Assembly: GCA_963761735.1 (NCBI GenBank)
Contig: CAVXHQ010000004.1
Coordinates: 62,001-126,000, forward strand
Reading direction: 5' to 3'
DNA: 64,000 nucleotides
From: CAVXHQ01 sp963761735
GTDB taxonomy: Bacteria > Pseudomonadota > Alphaproteobacteria > Rhodobacterales > Rhodobacteraceae
In this document: positions 52,216-60,943 of the stretch, in pieces
Layout: each line of letters starts with the position of its first letter
Position numbering within the stretch: position 1 is the first letter of the stretch
Translations under genes and position numbers: made by a program
Notes under the pieces: generated by a model
Database searches by the model: none
What the model was told of the DNA's origin: nothing
The model's input: only the letters and a program-made list of their open reading frames with translations

Positions 52216-52380
52216 CAGGCGTTGTGCCGGCAAGAGGTGCCGGCACCACCGCAGCGGTTGACCTTTGGCGTGGAATGGCGATGTTGACGCCAAGAGCGGG
52301 ACCAGCATCGGTGCCGCGCACGTCAGCGGGGCATCCCGGTCGGCGTGCCCGCAGAAAATTACCGCAAAAAGGACCCCCTC

Positions 52381-53382
52381 ATGACTGTGAAAGTGGCAAT
52401 CAACGGTTTCGGCCGCATCGGACGCAACGTGCTGCGCGCGATCATCGAAAGCGGGCGCACCGATATCGAGGTCGTGGCGATCAACGATCTGGGGCCGGTG
52501 GAAACCAACGCCCACCTGCTGCGCTACGACTCTGTCCACGCGAAATTCCCGGCAACCGTGACGACGACCGAGGACACCATCGACGTCGGCCGCGGGCCGA
52601 TGCAGGTGACGGCGCTGCGCAACCCGGCCGATCTGCCCTGGGGCGAGGTGGACATCGTCCTTGAATGCACCGGTATCTTCACCGCGCGCGACAAGGCCGC
52701 GATCCATCTTGAAAACGGCGCAAGCCGGGTTCTGGTGTCCGCGCCGTCGGCTGGCGCCGACAACACCGTGGTCTGGAAGGTCAACGACGACACGTTGAAG
52801 GCCGACCAGATGATCGTGTCGAACGGGTCGTGCACCACGAACTGCCTCGCCCCCGTCGCCAAGGTTCTGCACGAAAGCTTCGGGATACGGACCGGGTTCA
52901 TGACCACGATCCACAGCTATACCGGCGATCAGCCGACGCTGGACACGATGCACAAGGATCTGTACCGCGCCCGCGCCGCAGCCCTGTCGATGATCCCGAC
53001 GTCGACCGGGGCTGCCAAGGCTCTCGGTCTCGTGCTGCCCGCGCTGAAGGGCAAGCTCGACGGGTCGTCCGTGCGGGTGCCGACGCCGAATGTGTCCTGC
53101 GTCGACCTGACCGTCGTGCTCGACAGGGACGTGACGGTCGATGACATCAACAATGCCATCATCGCCGCCGCCGACGGCCCGATGAAGGGCGCACTGGCCT
53201 ATACCGACGAACCGCTCGTCAGCTCGGATTTCAACCACAATCCGGCATCGTCGACCTTTGCCCTCGACCAGACCAAGGTGATGCCGGGCAATTTCGTACG
53301 GATCCTGACGTGGTACGATAACGAATGGGGTTTCTCGAACCGTATGAGCGATGTTGCCGTGGCCATGGGCAAGCTGATCTAG
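52381..53382 (+). CDS. gap: Glyceraldehyde-3-phosphate dehydrogenase
   Basis: 333 aa from the ATG at 52381. NAD fold begins VKVAINGFGRIGRNVLRA with D36 (AINDLG), which favours NAD or dual cofactor use. The catalytic cysteine C151 is in SNGSCTTNCLAPV, and WYDNEWGFSNRM closes the protein. Works in glycolysis, gluconeogenesis or the Calvin cycle. A strong intrinsic terminator follows at 53423. An in-frame ATG 12 codons upstream exists but is not needed. Confidence 0.97.
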   Translation: MTVKVAINGFGRIGRNVLRAIIESGRTDIEVVAINDLGPVETNAHLLRYDSVHAKFPATVTTTEDTIDVGRGPMQVTALRNPADLPWGEVDIVLECTGIFTARDKAAIHLENGASRVLVSAPSAGADNTVVWKVNDDTLKADQMIVSNGSCTTNCLAPVAKVLHESFGIRTGFMTTIHSYTGDQPTLDTMHKDLYRARAAALSMIPTSTGAAKALGLVLPALKGKLDGSSVRVPTPNVSCVDLTVVLDRDVTVDDINNAIIAAADGPMKGALAYTDEPLVSSDFNHNPASSTFALDQTKVMPGNFVRILTWYDNEWGFSNRMSDVAVAMGKLI

Positions 53383-53422
53383 AACGGGCGGTGCGGCATT
53401 GCCCCGCGCTGTTGTATCGAGA

Positions 53423-53451
53423 GGCCGCCCTTTTTCAGGGGCGGCCTTTTT
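53423..53451 (+). terminator. Intrinsic terminator of gap
   Basis: GGCCGCCC (53423-53430) pairs with GGGCGGCC (53439-53446), eight bp, followed by five T. It lies 41 bp after the gap stop. Confidence 0.92.
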
Positions 53452-53591
53452 CCTGCCGGGGGCAGTTTTGCGACGGCGTTCCGCCATGCGTTTTCTGCAA
53501 GGCAGCATCACGCAAACAGGGCGTTGCGCATATTCGTCAGAGGCATAGGTATCAGTCAACCGCAACGGCCAGACCTGAAAAGGAGCCTGCC

Positions 53592-53747
53592 ATGACACTG
53601 AATACCCTTCGCACGCGCCTGCAAAAATATGCCGCCTACAAGCGCACACAACGTGCCCTGCGCGCCATGCCCGCCGACACGGCCATTGATCTGGGGCTTT
53701 TCCACGACGATGCCGACCGCACCGCAACCCGCGCGGTCTATGGCTGA
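53592..53747 (+). CDS. DUF1127 small protein
   Basis: 51 aa from an ATG with AAAAGGAG seven bases upstream. The arginine-rich helical protein (LRTRLQKYAAYKRTQRAL, ending RTATRAVYG) fits the DUF1127 (YjiS) family. In Rhodobacter such a protein, CcaF1, is an RNA-binding factor linked to the CcsR stress sRNAs. Here the gene stands alone after the gap terminator; a GC-rich hairpin follows it, but no CcsR-like CCUCCUCCC loops were found. Function as an RNA-binding regulator is inferred from the family only. Confidence 0.8.
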   Translation: MTLNTLRTRLQKYAAYKRTQRALRAMPADTAIDLGLFHDDADRTATRAVYG

Positions 53748-53756
53748 GGCAGCCCT

Positions 53757-53778
53757 GCCGCCCCGCGTAAGGGGCGGC
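53757..53778. terminator. Possible bidirectional hairpin terminator
   Basis: GCCGCCCC (53757-53764) and GGGGCGGC (53771-53778) form an 8-bp stem between the convergent DUF1127 and coaD genes. There is no T-run, so termination is uncertain. Confidence 0.4.
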
Positions 53779-53798
53779 GTCCTGCCTGATATCAGCAG

Positions 53799-54296
53799 CT
53801 AGATTTCGGCGACACGCGCCATCAGAGCGCTGCACACGGCGGCGGGGACGAATTTCGATACGTCGCCGCCCAGCTTCGCGATTTCCTTGACGAGCTTTGA
53901 CGCAATCGCCTGATGTTTGGCGTCCGCCATCATGAACACGGTCTCGACGCTTGCATCCAGAACCCGGTTCATGCCGACCATCTGATATTCGTATTCGAAA
54001 TCGGCCACGGCGCGCAGGCCGCGGATGATGACGCCCGCGCCGACGTCGCGGGCACAGTCGATCAGCAGGTTTTCAAACGGATGCACTTCGATGGTGGTTT
54101 CCGTCTCGTCCGAGATGCGGACCGTCTCGGCCCGTACCATCGCCACCCGTTCGTCGAGCGAAAACATCGGCCCCTTGCCGCCGTTCACCGCGACGCCCAC
54201 GACAAGCCGATCCACCAGCCGGCAGGCCCGCCGAATGATATCCGTGTGACCGTAGGTGACGGGATCGAATGTCCCGGGATACAGACCCGCGCGCAT
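53799..54296 (-). CDS. coaD: Phosphopantetheine adenylyltransferase (CoaD)
   Basis: 165 aa from the ATG at 54296, giving the normal N-terminus MRAGLYPGTFDPVTYGHTDI with the nucleotidyltransferase T/HxGH motif. The fourth step of coenzyme A synthesis: ATP plus 4'-phosphopantetheine to dephospho-CoA. The C-terminal ISS-type motif is slightly varied (AIASKLVKEIAKLGGDVSKFVP in part), seen in this group. Minus strand, 123 bp downstream of the CBS-domain gene. Confidence 0.96.
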   Translation of the reverse strand: MRAGLYPGTFDPVTYGHTDIIRRACRLVDRLVVGVAVNGGKGPMFSLDERVAMVRAETVRISDETETTIEVHPFENLLIDCARDVGAGVIIRGLRAVADFEYEYQMVGMNRVLDASVETVFMMADAKHQAIASKLVKEIAKLGGDVSKFVPAAVCSALMARVAEI

Positions 54297-54419
54297 GGCT
54301 ACCTCACGATGATGCAACATCTTCCGCCGGATCCGATCCGAAGGATGTGGGCCCCATCAGTCACGGATGCGTCCGAAGATGCAAGGGCACGTCGCCGCAT
54401 GACGACGGCCCTGCCCGGC

Positions 54420-54854
54420 CTAATGACCCATGATCATCCCTTCGAGGGCGTTCTTTTCCATGGCGAGTTCGGCCAGCCGCGCCTTGACGACATCGCCGAT
54501 GGAAATCAGGCCGATCATCGCACCCGCCTGCATCACCGGCAGGTGCCGGAACCGGCCTTCGGTCATCTTGGCAAGAACCGCGTCGGCACTCTCGTTCACG
54601 GCGCAGGTGACGGGGTTTGCCGTCATCATCGAGGCCACGTCCTGCGTCAGGCAGTCCGCGCCGCGCCTGCCCAGTTCGCGGACGATGTCACGCTCCGACA
54701 GGATCCCGTCCGCCGACGTGCCGTCCGCCGATACAACCACGGTACCGATCCGCTGCTCGGACAGGATCCGCACCGCGTCGGCGACCGGCGTTTCGGGCGT
54801 CACGGTCAGGACGTCCTGCGTGGCCTTGCCGGCTAGGATTTGTTGTACAAGCAT
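54420..54854 (-). CDS. CBS-domain protein
   Basis: 144 aa from the ATG at 54854. Two CBS domains (about 5-65 and 72-135) form a Bateman module, with VLTVTPETPVADAVRIL and DGILSERDIVRELG in the first and PVTCAVNESADAVLAKMTEGRFRHLPV (in part) in the second. Stand-alone CBS pairs bind adenosine nucleotides or NADH and act as sensors. No fused effector domain and no obvious partner. Next to coaD on the same strand and divergent from mmsA. Confidence 0.88.
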   Translation of the reverse strand: MLVQQILAGKATQDVLTVTPETPVADAVRILSEQRIGTVVVSADGTSADGILSERDIVRELGRRGADCLTQDVASMMTANPVTCAVNESADAVLAKMTEGRFRHLPVMQAGAMIGLISIGDVVKARLAELAMEKNALEGMIMGH

Positions 54855-55052
54855 CGGATCCCTCCCTGATTTCTGTGCCGCACCGCCAGCGTCGCGCCCC
54901 ACGGGCGCTCGTGTCAACAGCCATGGCAGGTGACAGCCGCGCAGAAGGCGGGCGAATGGGGTTTTGTGCGCGCACGCATCGCCCTATGGTCGGCACGATC
55001 ACGCGCACCAGCGCCCCACCGGGGCGGCGCCAGCCAAAGGACGTCAGGCCAG

Positions 55053-56561
55053 ATGAGCACCCCCACCGAACTTACCCATTATATCGACGGCACCCATGTC
55101 AGCGGCACCTCGGGCCGCTTTGCCGATGTGTACAACCCCGCCACCGGCGAGGTGCAGGCGCGCGTCCCGCTGGCCAACGATGCCGAGATGGCCCGCGCGG
55201 TCGATATCGCCGCGGCCGCGCAACCCAAATGGGCGGCCGTCAATCCGCAGCGCCGCGCGCGGGTGATGATGAAATTCGTGGACCTGCTGAACCGCGACAT
55301 GGACAAGCTCTCCGAGGCGCTGAGCCGCGAGCACGGCAAGACCCTGCCCGATGCGGCGGGCGACGTGCAGCGTGGCCTCGAGGTGGTGGAATACTGCATC
55401 GGCGCGCCGGAACTGCTGAAAGGCGATTATACCACCGACGCGGGCCCCGGCATCGACATGTATTCGATGAAACAGCCCCTTGGCGTGACGGCGGGCATCA
55501 CCCCGTTCAACTTTCCGGCGATGATCCCGCTGTGGATGTTCGCGCCGGCCATCGCCTGCGGCAACGCGTTCATCCTCAAACCGTCCGAGCGCGACCCCTC
55601 GGTGCCGCTGATGCTCGCCGAACTGTTCGAGGAGGCGGGCCTGCCACGCGGCATCCTTCAGGTGGTGAACGGCGACAAGGAGGCGGTCGACGCGATCATC
55701 GCGCACCCGGTGATCCAGTCGATCGGCTTTGTCGGATCGACGCCGATCGCGGAATATATCTACGGCCAGGGCTGTGCCGCGGGCAAGCGGGTGCAGTGTT
55801 TCGGCGGCGCCAAGAACCACATGATCATCATGCCCGACGCCGATATGGACAAGGCCGCCGACGCGCTGATCGGCGCAGGCTATGGCGCGGCGGGCGAACG
55901 CTGCATGGCGATTTCGGTGGCTGTGCCCGTGGGCGACGACACCGCCGACCGCCTGATCGAACGCCTCGTGCCGCGGATCGAGGCCCTCAAGGTCGGCCCC
56001 TATACCTCCGGCACCGACGTCGATTACGGGCCCGTCGTCACGGCGGCGGCCAAGGCCAATATCGAACGCCTCGTGCAATCGGGCGTGGATGAGGGTGCGA
56101 CGCTGGTCGTCGACGGTCGCGGGTTCTCGTTGCAGGGATACGAGGACGGCTTTTTCGTCGGTCCGCACCTGTTCGATAATGTGACCAAAGAGATGGAAAT
56201 CTACCGCAAGGAGATTTTCGGCCCGGTCCTGTCCTGCGTCCGCGCGCAGTCCTACGAAGAGGCGCTGGGGCTGGCCATGGACCACGAGTACGGCAACGGC
56301 ACCGCGATATTCACCCGCGACGGCGATGCGGCCCGCGATTTTGCGGCGCGGGTCAACGTAGGGATGATCGGCATCAACGTGCCGATCCCGGTGCCGCTGG
56401 CCTATCACACTTTCGGCGGCTGGAAGAAATCCATGTTCGGCGACCTGAACCAGCACGGGCCCGATGCGTTCAAATTCTATACCCGGACCAAGACCGTCAC
56501 CGCCCGCTGGCCCTCGGGCATCAAGGAAGGCTCTGCCTTCAACTTCAAGGCGATGGACTGA
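55053..56561 (+). CDS. mmsA: CoA-acylating methylmalonate-semialdehyde dehydrogenase
   Basis: 502 aa from the ATG at 55053. Aldehyde-dehydrogenase fold with nucleophile C284 (AGERCMAISVAV) and the family-specific ITPFNFPAMIPLWMFAPAIACGN, which distinguishes MmsA/IolA from ordinary ALDH; the usual glutamate base is absent in this class. It converts (methyl)malonate semialdehyde to propionyl- or acetyl-CoA in valine, thymine, inositol or propionate breakdown. The frame opens earlier, but the first 41 codons are outside the family. No other mms gene is adjacent. Confidence 0.95.
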   Translation: MSTPTELTHYIDGTHVSGTSGRFADVYNPATGEVQARVPLANDAEMARAVDIAAAAQPKWAAVNPQRRARVMMKFVDLLNRDMDKLSEALSREHGKTLPDAAGDVQRGLEVVEYCIGAPELLKGDYTTDAGPGIDMYSMKQPLGVTAGITPFNFPAMIPLWMFAPAIACGNAFILKPSERDPSVPLMLAELFEEAGLPRGILQVVNGDKEAVDAIIAHPVIQSIGFVGSTPIAEYIYGQGCAAGKRVQCFGGAKNHMIIMPDADMDKAADALIGAGYGAAGERCMAISVAVPVGDDTADRLIERLVPRIEALKVGPYTSGTDVDYGPVVTAAAKANIERLVQSGVDEGATLVVDGRGFSLQGYEDGFFVGPHLFDNVTKEMEIYRKEIFGPVLSCVRAQSYEEALGLAMDHEYGNGTAIFTRDGDAARDFAARVNVGMIGINVPIPVPLAYHTFGGWKKSMFGDLNQHGPDAFKFYTRTKTVTARWPSGIKEGSAFNFKAMD

Positions 56562-56600
56562 CCCCTTGCCATCGCGCGCGGGCCCGGATCATCATCGCGG

Positions 56601-57722
56601 ATGACCGGGCCAGACTTTTCCATTGGCATCGAGGAGGAGTACCTTCTCGTCGATGTCGAAACCCTCGATCTGGCGGAGGCGCCAGATGCGCTGATCACCG
56701 CCTGTTCGGCGAAATTCGGGTCGCAGGTCAGCCCCGAGTTCCTGCGCTGTCAGGTCGAGGTCGGCACCCGCGTCTGTCCCGGCATCGCCGCGGCGCGCGA
56801 GGATCTGGGCAGCCTGCGCAGCTGCATCGCAGAGGTGGCGGCGGACTTCGGTCTCGCCCCCATCGCCGCATCGTGTCACCCGGCGGCCGACTGGTCCGAG
56901 CAGCTGCACCGCGACCGGCCCCGTTATAACGACCTGCGCCGGGATCTTGCCGCCGTGGCCGAGCGGATGCTGATCTGCGGCATGCACGTCCACGTCGGCC
57001 TGTCCGACGACGACCTGCGCATCGACCTGATGAACCAGTTCAGCTATTTTCTGCCGCACCTGCTCGCCCTGTCAACCTCCTCACCGTTCTGGCAGGGGCG
57101 CGACACCGGTCTTGCCTCGTACCGGCTGTGTGTTTTCGACAATCTGCCGCGCACCGGCCTGCCGCCGTCGTTTCACAGCTTTGGCGAATACGAACGGTCC
57201 GTGCAGACGATCGTCGATACCGGCCTTATCGAGGACAGCAGCAAGATCTGGTGGGACCTGCGTCCGTCGCACAGCTATCCGACGCTCGAAGTGCGGATTT
57301 GCGACGTGTGCTCCAGCCTCGACCATGCGCTGGCCATCGCCGCCCTCGTCCAGTGCCTGATGCGGATGCTGTGGCGATTGCGGATCACGAACCGGCGCTG
57401 GCGTGTCTATGACCGGTTTCTGATCGGCGAAAACCGCTGGCGGGCACAGCGCTATGGCACCGAAAAGGGGCTGATCGATCTCGGGCGCGGCAGCGTTCTG
57501 CCGATGGCGGTTCTGGTCGAGGAACTGATTTCGCTCGTGTCGGAAGACGCCGAGGCCCTGAACTGCACCGCCGAGATCGCGTCCCTGCGCAACATCGTCA
57601 CGCAAGGCACCTCGTCGCGCCGTCAGCGCGCGGTGTTCTCGCAGGCGCGCAACGCAGGCGCCGACACGGCCAGCGCCCTGCGCCGGGTGACGCAGAGCCT
57701 GGTCGACGGCTTTACCGCCTGA
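56601..57722 (+). CDS. Carboxylate-amine ligase of the GCS2 (YbdK) family
   Basis: 373 aa. N-terminal FSIGIEEEYLLVDVET is the hallmark of the glutamate-cysteine ligase family 2, with catalytic-site HVHVGL later (about 131-136) and the EVRICDVCSSLDHALA block. E. coli YbdK of this family has weak glutamate-cysteine ligase activity, and related EgtA or plant-type proteins act in thiol synthesis. The true substrate is unclear. It starts 39 bp after mmsA on the same strand, so they may be cotranscribed, and is convergent with uvrA (3 bp). Confidence 0.85.
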   Translation: MTGPDFSIGIEEEYLLVDVETLDLAEAPDALITACSAKFGSQVSPEFLRCQVEVGTRVCPGIAAAREDLGSLRSCIAEVAADFGLAPIAASCHPAADWSEQLHRDRPRYNDLRRDLAAVAERMLICGMHVHVGLSDDDLRIDLMNQFSYFLPHLLALSTSSPFWQGRDTGLASYRLCVFDNLPRTGLPPSFHSFGEYERSVQTIVDTGLIEDSSKIWWDLRPSHSYPTLEVRICDVCSSLDHALAIAALVQCLMRMLWRLRITNRRWRVYDRFLIGENRWRAQRYGTEKGLIDLGRGSVLPMAVLVEELISLVSEDAEALNCTAEIASLRNIVTQGTSSRRQRAVFSQARNAGADTASALRRVTQSLVDGFTA

Positions 57723-57725
57723 CGA

Positions 57726-60621
57726 TCATTCCGCCGCCACCTGTTCGGCACGTTTCTTTGCCGCATCGAGCATTGGCCCAAGGTAGCGGCCCGTGTGGCT
57801 TTCCGATACCCCGGCCACCGATTCGGGCGTGCCGGTGGCCACCACCTGCCCGCCGCCGTCGCCGCCTTCGGGGCCGATGTCGATGATCCAGTCGGCAGTC
57901 TTGATCACGTCGAGGTTGTGTTCGATGACGATCATCGAATTGCCCTGTTCGACCAGCGTGTGCAGCACCTCGAGCAATTTGCGCACATCCTCGAAATGCA
58001 GGCCAGTCGTCGGCTCGTCCAGGATATAGAGCGTGCGTCCCGTGGACCGTTTCGCCAGCTCCTTGGACAGTTTCACCCGCTGCGCCTCGCCGCCCGACAG
58101 CGTCGTCGCCTGCTGCCCGACCTTGATGTACCCGAGGCCGACCTTGACCAGCGCGTCCATCTTTTCGCGGATCGCGGGCACCGCCTTGTAGAATTCCTGC
58201 GCCTCCTCGACCGTCATGTCGAGGGTGTCGGCGATGCTCTTGCCCTTGAATTTCACCTCGAGGGTTTCGCGGTTGTAACGCGCGCCCTTGCAGGTTTCGC
58301 ACTCGACGTAGACATCCGGCAGAAAGTGCATTTCGATCTTGATGACGCCGTCGCCCTGACAGGCCTCGCAGCGTCCTCCCTTGACGTTAAAGCTGAAACG
58401 TCCGGGCTTGTAGCCGCGTGCCTTGCTTTCGGGCAGATTTCGCGAACCAGTCGCGGATCGGGGTGAAGGCGCCCGTATAGGTGGCCGGGTTCGACCGCGG
58501 CGTGCGGCCGATGGCGCGCTGGTCGATGTCGATCACCTTGTCGAGGTGTTCAAGGCCCTTGATCGTCTCGCAGGGCGCCGGTGTCTGGCGCGCGCCGTTG
58601 AGCGTCATCGACGCCGATTTGAACAGCGTCTCGATCGTCAGCGTGGATTTGCCGCCCCCCGAGACGCCGGTGACGCAGATGAATTTGCCCAGCGGAAAGT
58701 CGACGGTGATATTTTGCAGGTTGTTGCCGGTGGCCTTCTTCACCGTCAGCTTCTTGCCGTTGCCCTTGCGCCGCGTGGCCGGCACGTCGATGGCGCGCGT
58801 GCCTGCAAGGTACTGGCCCGTCAGGCTCTTGGGGTCCGCGATGATCTCGGCCGGGGTGCCCTTGGACACCACCTCGCCGCCGCGCACGCCCGCACCGGGA
58901 CCGATGTCGAAAACGTAGTCGGCCTCGCGGATCGCCTCTTCGTCGTGTTCCACCACGATCACCGTATTGCCCTGATCGCGCAGGTTCTTCAGCGTCGTCA
59001 GCAGCCGGTCGTTGTCGCGCTGGTGCAACCCGATGGACGGCTCGTCCAGCACGTACAACACCCCCGTGAGGCCAGATCCGATCTGGCTTGCCAGCCGGAT
59101 CCGCTGCGATTCGCCACCAGAAAGCGTGCCCGAATTGCGGCTGAGCGTCAGATATTCGAGGCCGACGTTGTTGAGAAAACCAAGCCGCTCGCGGATCTCC
59201 TTGAGGATCGCACGGGCGATCTCGTTCTTTTGCTTGCTCAGCTTTTCGGGCACCGTGACGCACCAGTCATGCGCCTCGCGGATCGACATCTGCACCACCT
59301 GTCCGGCGTGTTTCAGGTCGCCCTTCCCGCCGATCTTTACCGCCAGCGCCTCGGGCCGCAGACGGTATCCGCCGCAGGCAGCGCAGGCGCGGTTGTTCTG
59401 AAAGCCTTCGAATTCCTCACGAATCCAGGTGCTGTCGGTCTCGCGGTAGCGGCGCTCCATGTTCGGGATCACACCTTCGAACACGCGCTTGACCTGATAG
59501 ACCCGGCCGCCCTCGTCGTAGCGAAACTTGATTTCTTCCGTGCCCGATCCGCGCAGGAAGACCTGCTGCACCTCCGGTTCAAGGTCCTTCCACCGCGCCC
59601 TCTTGCTGAAGCCATAGTGTTTGGCGATGGCCTCGATGGTCTGCAGGAAATAGGGCGATTTTCCCTTGCGCCAGGGCGCCAGCGCGCCGTCCTCGATCTT
59701 CAGTGTGACGTCGGGCACCACGAGCCGTTCGTCGAAGAACAGCTCGACGCCCAGACCGTCGCAAACCGGGCAGGCCCCGAACGGCGCGTTGAACGAAAAC
59801 AGGCGCGGCTCGATTTCGGGGATCGTGAAACCCGACACCGGGCAGGCGAATTTTTCCGAGAACGTGTGCCGCTCGGGGGCCTCGGTCGCATCCTCGGCTT
59901 GCGCGATTTCCAGCACGCAGATGCCGTCCGCCAGATCGAGAGCGGTGCGGAACGAATCCGCCAGCCGTGTCTCGAGGCCGTCGCGCACCACGATCCGGTC
60001 GACCACAACGTCGATGTCGTGGCGATATTTCTTGTCCAGCGTCGGCGGCTCGTCCAACTCGTAAAACGTGCCGTCGACCTTTATCCGCTGAAAGCCGCTC
60101 TTGCGCAGTTCCAGCATCTCCTTGCGGTACTCGCCCTTGCGGTCGCGCACGATGGGCGCGAGCAGGTAGCCGCGCGTGCCCTCGTCCATCGCCATGACCC
60201 GGTCGACCATGTCCTGCACCTGCTGCGCCTCGATCGGCTTGCCGGTCGCGGGGGAATAGGGGGTGCCCGCGCGGGCGAACAGCAGGCGCAGGTAGTCATA
60301 GATCTCGGTGACGGTGCCGACGGTCGAGCGGGGGTTCTTCGACGTCGTCTTCTGTTCGATCGAAATCGCGGGGCTGAGGCCGGAGATGTGATCGACATCC
60401 GGTTTTTCCTGCATGTCGAGAAACTGACGGGCATAGGCCGACAGCGATTCGACGTAGCGCCGCTGCCCTTCGGCATAGATCGTATCGAAGGCGAGCGACG
60501 ATTTGCCCGACCCCGACAGCCCGGTGATCACCACCAGTTTGTCGCGCGGAATGTCGACGTCGATATTCTTGAGGTTGTGTTCGCGTGCGCCACGCACCTC
60601 GATGTTCTTGAGCTCGGCCAT
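57726..60621 (-). pseudogene. uvrA: Excinuclease UvrA gene with a one-base insertion
   Basis: The gene starts at an ATG at 60621 (LKNIEVRGAREHNLKNIDV), with Walker A GLSGSGKSSLAF, zinc-finger CPVCDGLG with CAACGGYR, ABC signature TLSGGESQRIRLA and the second Walker A GVSGGGKSTL. After PATYTGAFTPIRDWFA the frame goes wrong and stops at 58387. Removing one T of the TTT at 58438-58440 continues as NLPESKARGYKPGRFSFNVKGG through the second zinc finger (CEACQGDG, CETCKG) to the final ABC motifs and stop at 57726, giving a 964-aa UvrA. An alternative is a real truncation of 744 residues that would lack the second ABC signature. An SOS box lies about 146 bp upstream. Confidence 0.95.
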
Positions 60622-60943
60622 TTTCAGCGCCCCCACGCCTGCTGTCGGCCCCCGCGGGCCAGGGTTGCGACGGATGCCGCCCCCAAAGGGGCAACGGTCG
60701 CTGTCATGCTTTCGATGCAGATAGACCTTAACACCGGCAACGCCACCCCTTTGACGTCAGCGTGCAGAACATAGCAGGAACCCGCCGGGATTAAAACGGG
60801 CGCCGGTCGGCATTCGCACATCCGGTCGGGCCGCGCCGCGCGCCCGCGCGCAGGATCCGCTCCCCCTTGCACGGGGGATTTGACAGAGTGCGCCGACCGC
60901 GTGCATCCTTGTCGCAAATCGAATTTTCAGAATGTGGTTCCCC
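60622..60943. other. 322-bp divergent region between uvrA and the VWA protein gene
   Basis: Contains an SOS box for uvrA at 60767-60781. A TTGACA at 60880-60885 with a poor -10 18 bp away could serve the VWA gene. No ssb gene is present between, unlike in many related genomes. No other gene is supported. Confidence 0.6.
60767..60781 (-). promoter_or_regulatory. SOS box (LexA operator) upstream of uvrA
   Basis: GAAC-N7-GAAC with spacer ATAGCAG, equivalent to GTTC-N7-GTTC on the uvrA strand. It matches the alphaproteobacterial LexA consensus and lies about 146 bp upstream of the uvrA ATG. It implies induction of uvrA by DNA damage. Confidence 0.8.
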
